From Muribaculaceae bacterium Isolate-037 (Harlan) (lineage in GTDB: Bacteria; Bacteroidota; Bacteroidia; Bacteroidales; Muribaculaceae), in assembly GCA_003762615.1 (NCBI GenBank), contig RIAZ01000010.1:62001-126000 (forward strand): a stretch of DNA of 64,000 nucleotides, written 5' to 3'. Of this stretch, positions 18,295 to 29,300 are shown piece by piece. The translations under genes were made by a program, and so were the position numbers. Under the pieces are notes generated by a model, which worked only from the letters and a program-made list of their open reading frames with translations, made no database searches and was not told the origin of the DNA. Positions within the stretch are counted from its first letter, which is position 1; the number at the start of each line of letters is the position of its first letter.

Positions 18295-20100
18295 ATGAGA
18301 AATTCTGAGAATGTATTAAACAGTCTGGCTGGGCACAGCCAAAACCCAAACTACAAGTTTGAACGGCTTTACCGATTGTTGTTCAACGAGAATCTGTATG
18401 CGGATGCCTATCAGATGATGTCCCATAAAACGGGCAACATGACGAAAGGCACAGACGGTCAGACCATCAGTGGCATGAGCGTCAAACGCATAAAGTCCAT
18501 CATTGCCAAGTTGCGGGATGAAAGTTATCAACCGCACCCTGCCAAAAGAATTTACATACCCAAGAAGAACGGCAAGCAACGCCCTCTCGGTATTCCTGCC
18601 TTTGAGGACAAGCTCGTTCAGAAAGTCGTGCAGATGATTCTTGAATCCATCTACGAGGGCAGTTTTGAAAAATGCTCCCACGGGTTCAGACCGCATCGCA
18701 GTTGTCATACGGCAATGGCTTCAATCATGGAAGGATTTGACGGTACGAGATGGTTCATAGAGGGCGACATCAAAGGATTCTTTGACAATATCGACCATGA
18801 TATTATGATAGGGATTCTTTCGGAGCGCATCTCGGACGAGCGTTTCCTCCGTCTTATTCGTAAGTTCTTGAAAGCAGGATATTTGGAACAATGGACATTT
18901 CACCATACTTACAATGGTACTCCCCAAGGAGGTATCATCAGTCCTATACTGGCGAATATCTACCTTGATAAGCTGGATAAGTATATGGTGGAATATATCT
19001 CGAAGTTCAACAAGGGCAAGGCGCGGAAACGCAATCCTGAATACAAAAGGATAGCGAGCCGCAAGGACAAACGAGTAAGGAAACTTAAAGCCGAAAAGGA
19101 TGAGCAGAAAAGGCGTACGCTCATGGAGGAAATAAAATTCTACCATAGGGAAATGCAAAAACTGCCTGCCACCCTTGATATGGATGAGGATTTCAGACGC
19201 ATGAGGTATGTACGCTATGCTGATGACTTTCTTATCAGTGTCATTGGAAGCAAGGAAGACTGCGTAAGGATTAAGGAGGATATAAAAATCTTCCTGCTTG
19301 AACAGTTGAAACTGCAACTCTCGGATGAGAAGACACTGATAACTAACGGGCATGACGTAGCAAAGTTCCTTGGCTATGAGGTCACTATCCGTAACACGGA
19401 GAAGACAAGCACGGCTAAAGGTGCAAAGGGTCTTCCCAAACGCTCACTTGACCATAAGACAGTTGTCAGAATGCCTATGGAAGTTATGAGAAAGAAACTT
19501 CTTGAATACGGGGCAATGCAGATAACAGTCAAAAACGGCAAGGAAGTATGGGAATCCACCTCACGCCCCTATCTACGCAGTAATGATGATTTGGAAATTC
19601 TGAACAGATACAATTCTGAAATCAGAGGACTTTACAATTATTACTGTATTGCCAATAATGTCAATATCCTCGGCAAGTTTCATGGAATCATGAAAGAAAG
19701 CATGTGTAAGACTCTGTCGTCCAAGTACAATTCCACACTAAGAAAGATTATCCGCAAATATACGAGGGATAAAATCTTCAGAGTGGAGTACGAAGACAGC
19801 AAGGGCAAAGTGCATACACGCGAATTCTATCATGACGGGTTTAAGCGAAAGAAAGATGCACGCATCGATGATGCGCACATCGAGTCCAGCTACCGTGCCA
19901 TGCAACCTACAAGCCTAATGGCAAGGTTGAAGGCAGGTAAGTGTGAATACTGCGGAGCGGAAGAAAACCTTAAAATGGTACATGTCCGTAAGCTCAAGGA
20001 TTTGGAGGGCAAACAACCATGGGAAAAACTCATGATTGCCCGAAAAAGGAAAACAATGGCAGTATGTGAATGTTGTTATCGCAAAATTCATGCACACTAA
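18295..20100 (+). CDS. ltrA: Group II intron reverse transcriptase/maturase with HNH domain
   Basis: 601 residues, the intron-encoded protein. RT motifs: [74 protein letters not shown] and the catalytic YADD (near residue 307). A maturase/X domain follows (residues ~410-520), then an HNH-type endonuclease with Cys pairs CEYCG and CECC at the C-terminus. The central HNH His-His is changed to VHV, so endonuclease activity is uncertain. The protein helps the intron fold and splice and copies it into new sites. It starts about 590 bases into the intron. Confidence 0.94.
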   Translation: MRNSENVLNSLAGHSQNPNYKFERLYRLLFNENLYADAYQMMSHKTGNMTKGTDGQTISGMSVKRIKSIIAKLRDESYQPHPAKRIYIPKKNGKQRPLGIPAFEDKLVQKVVQMILESIYEGSFEKCSHGFRPHRSCHTAMASIMEGFDGTRWFIEGDIKGFFDNIDHDIMIGILSERISDERFLRLIRKFLKAGYLEQWTFHHTYNGTPQGGIISPILANIYLDKLDKYMVEYISKFNKGKARKRNPEYKRIASRKDKRVRKLKAEKDEQKRRTLMEEIKFYHREMQKLPATLDMDEDFRRMRYVRYADDFLISVIGSKEDCVRIKEDIKIFLLEQLKLQLSDEKTLITNGHDVAKFLGYEVTIRNTEKTSTAKGAKGLPKRSLDHKTVVRMPMEVMRKKLLEYGAMQITVKNGKEVWESTSRPYLRSNDDLEILNRYNSEIRGLYNYYCIANNVNILGKFHGIMKESMCKTLSSKYNSTLRKIIRKYTRDKIFRVEYEDSKGKVHTREFYHDGFKRKKDARIDDAHIESSYRAMQPTSLMARLKAGKCEYCGAEENLKMVHVRKLKDLEGKQPWEKLMIARKRKTMAVCECCYRKIHAH

Positions 20101-20121
20101 TAGACTGAGAATGAACATGGA

Positions 20122-20155
20122 GAGCCGTATACATGGAGACGTGTACGTACGGTTC
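20122..20155 (+). ncRNA. Group II intron domain V
   Basis: A 34-base hairpin: GAGCCGTAT on one side, ACGTACGGTTC on the other, with the conserved AGC triad and a 2-base bulge region. This is the catalytic core of the ribozyme and matches bacterial group II D5 very closely. Confidence 0.9.
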
Positions 20156-20205
20156 GGTGGCGAGTATGTGGAAACCTGCCGTCTGAAAAGACGGCAAGGC
20201 GCTAC

Positions 20206-22810
20206 GTGCTTAGCCTGTGGTACCGGCAAGACACTGATAATGTGCATAGCAGCACATGAAATGAAGCGTCTCGGACTGGCACACAAACCGATGATTATCG
20301 GTCTTAAAGCCAATGTAGCCGAGATTGCCATGACTTATCAGTCTGCCTATCCCAATGCCCGTATCTTGTTCGCCGATGAAAAGAGTTTCAAGGCTGACAA
20401 CCGCGTGGCGTTCTTCAACCAGATCAAGAACAACGACTATGACTGTGTAATAATGTCGCACGACCAGTTCGGCAAGATACCGCAGTCGCCGGAGATGCAG
20501 CAGCAAATTCTTCAGGCTGAACTTGATACGGTTGAAGAAAACCTCGAAGTGCTGAAACAGCAGGGTCACGACGTAAGTCGTGGTATGTTGAAAGGTCTAA
20601 TCAAGCGTAAGGAAAACCTGACCGCCAAGATTGCGACCATTCAGTACCAGATGGACCAAAACAGAGACGCTGTCGTTGACTTCAAGCAGATGGGTATCGA
20701 CCACATTTTTGTTGACGAATCGCATCAGTTCAAGAACCTTATGTTCAATACCCGCCATGATAGAGTGGCGGGGTTGGGCAACTCGGAAGGCTCACAACGT
20801 GCGCTGAATCTTCTCTACGCAATCCGTACCATTCAAGAGAGAACAGGTAAGGATTTGGGAGCGACATTCCTGTCGGGTACTACAATCAGCAACTCGCTTA
20901 CAGAGTTGTACCTGTTATTCAAGTATCTCCGCCCGAATGAGCTTGAAAGACAGGAGATTCGATGCTTCGACGCATGGGCGGCAATCTTCGCCAAGAAGAC
21001 CACCGACTTCGAGTTCAATGTCACAAATCATATAGTGGCAAAGGAGCGTTTCCGCTACTTCATCAAGGTACCGGAGCTGGCTGCTTTCTACAATGAAATC
21101 ACCGACTACCGCACTGCTGAAGATGTGGGAGTGGATAGACCTATGAAGAACGAGATTCTTCACAATATCCCGCCTACAACGCAGCAGGAAGCCTTTATTG
21201 AGAAACTGATGAAGTTTGCCGAGAGTGGCGACGCCACTATACTCGGCAGAGCGCCACTGTCTGAAACGGAGGAAAAGGCAAAGATGCTCATCGCCACTGA
21301 CTATGCCCGCAAGATGGCTCTTGATATGCGTATGATAGACCCCAGTTATGAGGATGACCCGAACAACAAGGCCTCGTACTGTGCCAAGATGATTGCTGAG
21401 TATTACAAAAAATACGATGCTCAACGTGGTACACAGTTTGTTTTCAGCGATTTGGGAACTTATAAGCCCGGCGAGTGGAATGTCTATTCCGAAATCAAAC
21501 GAAAACTGATAGAAGATTATGGTATTCCGGCTCATGAAATACGCTTCATTCAGGAGTGTAAGACAGAGAGGTCAAGGAAAGCGGTCATCGAGGCTATGAA
21601 CAGCGGCGATGTGAGAGTATTGTTTGGCTCGACTTCAATGCTCGGAACAGGCGTAAATGCCCAACAGAGAGCGGTTTGTATTCATCATTTGGATACGCCG
21701 TGGCGTCCCTCTGACTTAACTCAGAGGGATGGCAGAGCCATACGAGCCGGAAACGAGATCGCCAAGTTATATGCTGATAATAAGGTTGATGTTATCATCT
21801 ATGCGGTGGAGAAATCTCTGGACTCCTACAAGTTCAATCTTCTTCACTGTAAGGCGACATTCATCGACCAGCTCAAATCCGGCGCACTCGGAGCGCGTAC
21901 CATCGACGAGGGTGCAATGGATGAGAAAAACGGTATGAACTTCTCGGAGTACATGGCTATCCTCAGTGGCAACACTGACCTTCTCGAAAAGGCTAAACTT
22001 GAAAAACGCATCGCGGCACTGGAGTCTGAGCGCAAAGCCCACAACAAGGGCATTTCCGATTCCAAGTTCAGGCTTCAGACCATAAGCCACGACATTGCCA
22101 ACAACGAGGCGGCAATCAGTCGTATGAAGGGGGATGCTGCCCGGTATCAATCGGTAGTTAGACGAGACAAGGACGGCAACCCCGTCAACAATCTCACTAT
22201 CGACACCTGCAACCTCCGTGACGAGCAGAACATGGGTATCCATCTGCAAGGTCTGGCTCTGAAAACTGACACTCACGGTCAGTACAAGCGCATCGGAGAA
22301 ATCTATGGCTTTCCCATCAGCATTATCTCGGAGCGCACAGTTGTTGACGGCAAGGAATCCGTACAGAACCGATTTGTAGTCGAGGGCAACTACAAATATA
22401 AGTACAACAACGGCTTCATCGCAATGTCGGACACCCATGCCGCCTGTATGAACTTCGTCAACGCTCTGGAGAAGATACCCGGTATCATCGCTCAGTACGA
22501 GGAACGCACTGCCAAACTCAAAGCCGACGTACCCCAACTCGAATCCATCGTAGCCAAGCAGTGGGGCAAAGAGGACGAGTTGAAGCAACTCAAATCCGAC
22601 CTCGCCGCCCTCGACCGCAAAATCACCGCAGAATTGACACCAAAGCAAGAGGAACAGGACGGCGAGGAAAACAGGCAAGGGAAGGAAGGGCATAAGGTTT
22701 CGGTTGATGAGACTACATCCAAGGGCAATAAGAAGTCTATGGTTGCAGAGCCACTCTCGATGTATCGCTCCGCCGTCCCAATTAATGGGATGAGAAATCC
22801 AAGACTATAA
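20206..22810 (+). CDS. Methylase-MutS-helicase protein, exon 2 (helicase part)
   Basis: Second exon, 867 codons after the split Val codon. SNF2-like helicase motifs: Walker [10 protein letters not shown] directly at the start, KANVAEIAM (Ia), VDESHQF (motif II, DESH), LSGTTISNS (III), [17 protein letters not shown] and the Gln-rich [11 protein letters not shown] (V-VI). A coiled-coil ([19 protein letters not shown]) and another near the C-terminus follow. Taken alone this frame could start upstream inside the intron, but the fit of the spliced junction shows it is the C-terminal half of the gene beginning at 14243. A strong terminator hairpin follows 8 bases after the stop. Confidence 0.85.
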
Positions 22811-22817
22811 TTATGAG

Positions 22818-22860
22818 TGTGAAAAATGGGGTCTGGCAGAAGCCAGGCTCCATTTTCACA
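22818..22860 (+). terminator. Terminator after the methylase/helicase operon
   Basis: TGTGAAAAATGGGGTCTGGC and GCCAGGCTCCATTTTCACA pair across a 4-base loop with one mismatch region. It is placed 7 bases after the stop codon. Confidence 0.75.
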
Positions 22861-23305
22861 TTCATGCAATACAATACGGGCGTATTGTAAGTGGGTATTC
22901 TGAAGGCCGGAATCAACAGGGCTAAGATGCAATATAGATTCAAGGTCTGGAATCAGGCAGGATGCGCACATTGATTGAGAATACCATATATAACCCTTAT
23001 AGTATGGATTAGATGTATTTATTTCAAGATATAGCCCGACTATTCGAGCGGTTTCTTAGGGGTGGAATGGGAATTGCAATAGGCTGATAGTTAAAAATCA
23101 TTAAAATTAGCAAATTAAAGTTGAAATAATGATAAGCGTTATCTTTTTTCAATTATCTTTGCAACATGGTTCAGGCCAACAAGGTATTCGATTGCGGGCA
23201 ACCTTGACATGTTCATCGCTCCCGCCGATTGGAACAGGCCTGACCTAAAGCAGATAAACCAAAAATTATAATATCCAATGTCTAACCCCCTAACATCACT
23301 TGCTT
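22861..23305 (+). promoter_or_regulatory. Non-coding region with promoter of the RHS locus
   Basis: About 445 bases with no plausible gene. A -7 box TATCTTTG lies at 23154-23161, leaving a leader of about 140 bases before the ATG at 23306. The leader contains GGTTCAGGCC near 23168 and GGCCTGACC near 23240, which could close a hairpin. An acaatac/gtattgt hairpin sits near 22870. No clear -33 at the standard spacing. Confidence 0.5.
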
Positions 23306-26281
23306 ATGAAAAAAGTGCTACTCTTTTCAGGCCTGTGTGGTTTGTCTGCGCTGTTGCTCCTTGCCCGCTCTCCGGGCGGTGTCGAGGGAGTTGACGCATG
23401 GTTCAAGGCCGTACCGATAACGGACAACCTACAGGGACGCTACCAATGGCTCGACTTCTCGGGCGACTCGGTGGTGCAGTATGCCCAGAACAGGGTTTCC
23501 GGATCCTATGTGTTCACACAGGACAGGACCCTGCTCAAGTCACTGAATTTCAATCCGGCACTCGACTTCTCGAAGGGTGACACCCCGAAATGGAGCGAGC
23601 TGCGTCGTTCGTCACTCATCCAAGGCACGATTATCGGGGTGTTCGCGCCTTACACGTTCACAACCGAGGGAGTTGTATATGGGGTCGCAAGCGGTGACGG
23701 AGGCGGCAGTCTCGTCACCAGCGACCAGATTGTAAGACCCGGAAACATAGAGCCTCTTGACTACGGGGAGACCCACGGCGAGGATCTGCTCTACACGGGA
23801 AAAGACTCCATACCTGAAAACACATTCAAGGAACACGCCACAAAGGTGCTGACCTATTACCGCGCGGCCAATCCGAACACATCGGTATGGGGCGGTCCCG
23901 GCGGCACGTTGACAATCGGCGGCGCGTATTCACCCACAGACGAGCATTTCAACGGCCCGTTCGACACCTCCAATTTCGACAATAAGGGGTTTGAGGGGTA
24001 TTCGCCTGAACTGTTGGTGTATAACCGCATCCTGACTCCCGGCGAAAGAAGGAAGGCGGAGAGCTATCTCGCGATGAAATACGGTATCACCCTCAATGAC
24101 TCATATCTTGACGGAGACGGCAACCTTGTGTGGGACCGTGACGAAGCCGGGGTATATCACAACCGCGTCACGGCGATTTCAAGGAACAAGGCCGGTGATT
24201 TCCTCCAGCCCATGTCGGCCACCTCTTATGAGGAGGGCCCGTTATACACGTCGCTCCCCGAGAACGACAGCTATCACAAATCAAACTCATACGGTCTTCC
24301 GTCAGAGGCTCATCTCCTTGTCATGGGACGCGAATACGGGAATCCTATGCCGGACAAACTGTCGCTGTTCTGGGGCGACGACGGCGGCGCGTTGGATACC
24401 TACACCTCTCCCAACGATACCTTGTGGCACATCATGAACCGCACATGGCTGGTGAAGCCCAACATGCCGACGGTGGCCGACACCACCGCGGCGCGCTGGA
24501 CCGGAACGGGCATGACGGTTACACCCGAAGGCTTCCTTGACGTGATAAGTCAGGACGAGAACAATGCGGGAAAGGCACTGACACCGGAACTGACCGACGG
24601 CACGGGACTCATCGAGTTCTCATGCCCCTCGTCACATCCCACGTTTGATGTCGGGTTTTCCAAATCGGGCGACAGCGGATGCACATACGGATTCCGCATC
24701 GGCAGTGACGGCAGTGTCAAGGCGATAGCCAACGGCGAGGCCGCGACTGCCAATGTCACAACCGATGTGAGCGGTGCGGATGTATCGGTCATGCTCTCCG
24801 ACGGGGTTGTCTATCTCCGCATTGACGGCGAAGGAAGCGCGGCATATACCGTCGCCATTCCCGAAGACGCGAGAAATTCGACATATCGCGGAATAATCAG
24901 CGCGGAAGGCTCGGCCAATCCGCTGTACCTGACCTCCGTGCGCTCCAACGGCGCGGTGGAGACGGGATATTTCGCAGAACTGGCGCATAACTTGACACCC
25001 GACAAGGAGTTCTACCATTACAGCCGCAACCGTACCGTCATGCTGATTGACCCCACTGGGGAAGGTCAGTTCGACACCGACAACACGGTGATGGTACGTT
25101 GCTCACCTCCGGACATATCCCGTGGCAAGACCATGTTCCACAATATATTGTGGGATGCCGACGGCAGCGGTTCAGACGTGTTCACATTCGCGTATTTCGA
25201 CGGCATTGATGCCGATGTGGATGTGGAGCCGACAACCTGTGTTGACGGAGTTCCCCAAAAAGACGGTGCAATCGACATAGGCATAAACATAGGCACTCCT
25301 ATATACAGGTATTCGCTTACCGTTGACAGCGTGGCCGGTATGAAGAAAGACGACCTCGTGGCAAGCGGCAGTTTCATGGGCAAGACCCACAGGATTGAGA
25401 ATCTCGCCACGGGATCATACACTCTTACGGTGACACAGGGCGGTGGAAACGACATCCACGGCAAGGGCAATCTTCTATACACTACATATTCCCATACCGA
25501 CCGCAGGTTTACAGGCGGTGACGTGGAGTGGACAGTGACGGAGACCGGCTCGTGGTATCGCATCGGCGCGGAGCCTTCGGTAAAAGAGGACATAACCCAA
25601 TGGGGATATGACGTGCGTGGCGACAAGGCCTATTTTATCATTGACGGCTATACGAGTCTGACACAGGGTGTCCCCATTAAGCCCGGTGACACTCTCGGTC
25701 TCAGAATCAGCGGCATATATGTACGCTGGTATCACAATGGCGAGGAAGTCCTCAAAAAGAGCGCGTGGACACTGCGCCTTTGGAGAATGTGCATCAAGTA
25801 CGGTCGCGGTGACACACATATCACCGGTCTTACAATCAACGGCACACCAGTCGAGGACTTTGAGATTTACGGCAATGTCCAGATTGAGACACCCAAGACC
25901 AATACCGTCACCTACACTGTCCATGTCGGCAACGGATGTGACCCGTCGATGCCCAACGGCATAGAGCCTAAGCAACCTGTTGTGATAGGTCAATCAGACC
26001 ATCCCGGAGGCGATGAGCCCGGAGGCAATACCCGTAACAGCAGCCTTTCGGTTGATGCCGAGGATGGTACAGCCCATATCTTCAACGCCATTCTTGACCG
26101 CGAACAATCCGGGCCCGCCACCCTCATGGTATTCGACGCATCAGGCCGCCTCGTGTTCGAGGGAGAGATGGAGGGTTCCGACATCAAGACCAAGCGTTTC
26201 ACAGTTCCGATGAACGGTGTGTATATCGTCAAGGCAATCACAGCCGAGGGCGAACATACCCAAAAGATTCTTGCGAAATAA
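23306..26281 (+). CDS. Secreted surface protein with DUF8202-like and type IX-like C-terminal domains
   Basis: 991 residues from the ATG at 23306 (MKKVLLFSGLCGLSALLLLA, signal peptide); a TTG two codons earlier is disfavoured. Residues ~225-310 contain LLVYNRILTPGERRKAESYL followed by AMKYGITLNDSYLDGDGNLVW, the signature of the DUF8202/laminin-G-like surface module. The middle is repetitive beta structure. The last ~80 residues (LMVFDASGRLVFEGEMEG, then NGVYIVKA and TQKILAK) fit the type A C-terminal signal of the type IX secretion system, so surface display is likely. It is 36 bp upstream of the giant RHS gene, and the two are probably one operon. Adhesin or presentation partner is inference. 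Confidence 0.78.
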   Translation: MKKVLLFSGLCGLSALLLLARSPGGVEGVDAWFKAVPITDNLQGRYQWLDFSGDSVVQYAQNRVSGSYVFTQDRTLLKSLNFNPALDFSKGDTPKWSELRRSSLIQGTIIGVFAPYTFTTEGVVYGVASGDGGGSLVTSDQIVRPGNIEPLDYGETHGEDLLYTGKDSIPENTFKEHATKVLTYYRAANPNTSVWGGPGGTLTIGGAYSPTDEHFNGPFDTSNFDNKGFEGYSPELLVYNRILTPGERRKAESYLAMKYGITLNDSYLDGDGNLVWDRDEAGVYHNRVTAISRNKAGDFLQPMSATSYEEGPLYTSLPENDSYHKSNSYGLPSEAHLLVMGREYGNPMPDKLSLFWGDDGGALDTYTSPNDTLWHIMNRTWLVKPNMPTVADTTAARWTGTGMTVTPEGFLDVISQDENNAGKALTPELTDGTGLIEFSCPSSHPTFDVGFSKSGDSGCTYGFRIGSDGSVKAIANGEAATANVTTDVSGADVSVMLSDGVVYLRIDGEGSAAYTVAIPEDARNSTYRGIISAEGSANPLYLTSVRSNGAVETGYFAELAHNLTPDKEFYHYSRNRTVMLIDPTGEGQFDTDNTVMVRCSPPDISRGKTMFHNILWDADGSGSDVFTFAYFDGIDADVDVEPTTCVDGVPQKDGAIDIGINIGTPIYRYSLTVDSVAGMKKDDLVASGSFMGKTHRIENLATGSYTLTVTQGGGNDIHGKGNLLYTTYSHTDRRFTGGDVEWTVTETGSWYRIGAEPSVKEDITQWGYDVRGDKAYFIIDGYTSLTQGVPIKPGDTLGLRISGIYVRWYHNGEEVLKKSAWTLRLWRMCIKYGRGDTHITGLTINGTPVEDFEIYGNVQIETPKTNTVTYTVHVGNGCDPSMPNGIEPKQPVVIGQSDHPGGDEPGGNTRNSSLSVDAEDGTAHIFNAILDREQSGPATLMVFDASGRLVFEGEMEGSDIKTKRFTVPMNGVYIVKAITAEGEHTQKILAK

Positions 26282-26317
26282 CCGGAAACAACACAGTAAC
26301 AACATAATAAACCGATT

Positions 26318-29300
26318 ATGAAACGGATATACAGCATAGCCGTTGCCACAGCTATACTCTCTGCGGTGGGTTTGTCGGGCGCGTGGTTCCTTTCGGGGCC
26401 TTCCGCCGGGGCGAACAATTCGCCGGGCAGCAGCGGCATAAACATAGAGGCTGACAGCCCTTCCTCCTCTCCGGGGACGGTGCTCAGCGAAAGCGGCAAT
26501 TCCTCTCCGCAGCAGCAGGAAAAAGTAAAGGACGCCGGCATAGCGGCCACGCAGCCGGCAAAGACCAATGCCAGTAAGCAGGACGCGGACAAATATTCCC
26601 GCATACCTGACGGCGAGTCGGTAAAAGGGTCGTTCCGCAAGGGACAAGCTGACAGTCTCGCGGTGGCCGGCGGCGCAATCTCTTTCTCAGGAGGTACACT
26701 GCTGCGCGACACCGAGCTGTCGGTGTCGGTGCTTGCCGAGGATGATATGCCCGAACTTGATTTCGCCATGACGAATGTCACGGCACAGGGCGAGGGATAC
26801 CGGTTCCTGCCTCACGGCACCCATTTCTCTGAGGAAGGCGCGACCGTAAGGCTCGGCTACGACCGCACGAGGATTCCGAGCGGTTACACGGAAGACGACA
26901 TACGCACGTTCTATTACGATGTCGAGCAGGAGCACTGGGTGGCTCTCGACCGCATAGCCGTCAACAAGGAGCTGGCCTATGTGGAGTCAAAGACTACCCA
27001 CTTCACCGACATGATCAACGGTGTCATTCAGGCTCCCGAATCACCCGAGACCGACGGTTTCGCGCCCACCATGATGAACGATATCAAGGCTGCGGACCCG
27101 ACGGCGAAACTCAACATCATCACTCCTCCGACGGCTAACAACCGTGGCTCCGCCAACCTGCAATACGCCTTCGAGATGCCACCTGCCCGTAACGGCATGG
27201 CACCCTCATTAGCAATAAGCTACAATAGTGACGGTGGCAACGGCTGGCTCGGACAGGGCTGGGACCTTTCCGTCCCCTCGATAACGCTTGATACCCGCTG
27301 GGGTGTTCCGCGCTATGACCTGACCAATGAGACCGAGACATATTCGCTCTCCGGCTCGATGCTCTCGACGATGGATGACAACGGAGCGATGAGCGTCGCC
27401 CACCGTGGTGACAAGATTGCCCGTAAGTCCGACCGTCAGTTCTATACCCGTCAGGGCGGCGATTTCTCGCGCATAATCCGCAAGGGCAGCAGCCCGGCCG
27501 ATTACTATTGGGAAGTTACCGACAAGCAGGGCGTGGTATATACCTACGGAGGCGAGGGCGCGGTGCTCAAAGGCACCATTACCGACCTCTCCGGCAATAC
27601 CCGCGAGGTGATTTCAGAGTGGAAGCTCAAACGGGTTGTCGAGACCCACGGCGACTGGATAGAGTATGAATACACGGCTGTTGACGAGCCTGTGCGCGGC
27701 GGATTGGTTGCGAAGGCAATCTATCTTTCCAAGGTCAGCGCGGGCAATGCCGAGAGTGACGGACCTCACACGGTTGTCACCCTCACCGGCAACAAGACAA
27801 AACGTCAGAAGGCCAACAATGCCCGTTACGGCTACCTGACATCTTCCAACCGTCTGCTCGAAAACGTGCAGATTGACTTCATGGGCGGCAAGCTGCGCAG
27901 CTATTCGTTCTCGTATGTTGACGGCGCGTTTCACAAGGATATGCTTGAGAGTGTGCGCCAGTTCGATGACAAGGGCAACGAGTTCACTTTCCAGAAGTTC
28001 GACTATTACGATGACGTTCAGTCGGGCAACGGCTATGTGCCTTTCAAGTCCGAGTCAGAGACATGGAACACCCACAATGACGGCCTCGATGCCGATTTCA
28101 TCAACCCGTTGCAGGGGATGGATATGTTCAGCGACAAGCCTTCCGCACTCGGCGGCACGACAAGTTCATCGGTTGGTGGCTCGTTCTATGCAGGTGTCGG
28201 CCCCGACGATCAGAGCACAACCACAACGACAACAGGCGGTGGCGGCTTTAACTATTCAAATGACAAATCAAAGGGATTGTCCACGTTTGTGGATTTGAAC
28301 GGTGACGGTCTTCCCGATAAGGTTTACCGTGATGGTGGAGCGTTGTATTATCGCCCTCAGTTAAGGGATGCCAATTCCGGTGAAATTTCTTACGGAGAAC
28401 CGATTAGAGTCAAGGGCATTTCCGGATTTTCTTCGTCCAGCAGCAACACATACTCCGGCGGTGCCGATGTTAAGGTAGGTTGGGGTCCGGTAGCTGCCAC
28501 TGTCGGCGTTGATTTATCGAAAACCACAACAAAGACAAAGGAATATTTCTCTGACATCAACGGTGACGGTTTGATTGACCTCGTTTCAAATGGCAAGGTT
28601 TATTTCAACCATATCGAATTTGACGCACAGGGTAATGCCGTTCCGACATTCACATTGAGCAGTGCTGATACACCCAGCCCGATTATCTATGACCCCACCA
28701 ACATAGACACATCCGTCGGTGCCATTGACCCGGAAGAACAGGCAGAGGTGCTGCGCATATCCCCGATGGAAGATGCTGTCCGCGTATGGGTTGCTCCGAG
28801 AGTGGGCGTAGTCAATATTTCGGGCACAGTTTCGCTTGTTACTCCGACCGGAGACTATGATGCCGATGAGTATGAAAAAGCGGATGGTGTCCGTGTGGCT
28901 ATTCAAAAGGGCAGCTCAGAATTATGGAGTCAGTCCATAGCCAAGGGGGATGCCTCCGCTCACAATGCTGCGGCTACGGCTGTATCGGTCAACAAGGGAG
29001 ACCGCATATATTTCCGAGTCCAGTCAGGTACAGAGGAAATGGGCAATGGTGCGTTTGACGAGGTTGTATGGCATCCTGTCATAACATATACCGGGGCTGA
29101 AGAAATAATGCCCAATGGATACTCGACAACAAAATATGAGCCGGAAGAGGGTGCGTTATATTTTGCAGCCACTTCATTGAGTATTGCGAAAAACAATCCA
29201 ACGGTCGGCATATCCGGCAATTTCACAAAGCCTGAAACCACGGATGACGTCACGCTTACCATTGTTGGCTCTACGGACCGAAAGGACGTTAACGGCAATG

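Larger units (their letters stand above)
17707..20205 (+). mobile_element. Group II intron interrupting the methylase/helicase gene
   Basis: The intron begins GTGCGACC (GUGYG consensus) at 17707 and ends GCGCTAC (AY end) at 20205. With these borders exon 1 (ending in two bases of a Val codon) joins exon 2 in frame, giving [13 protein letters not shown], a proper Walker A lead-in. Domain V is at 20122-20155; domain VI follows with stem GCCGTCT/AGACGGC and a bulged A about 8 bases before the 3' end. A reverse-transcriptase/maturase ORF lies in domain IV. 17735-18294 is the structured domain I-III region with no ORF of its own. Length 2,499 bases. Confidence 0.9.
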
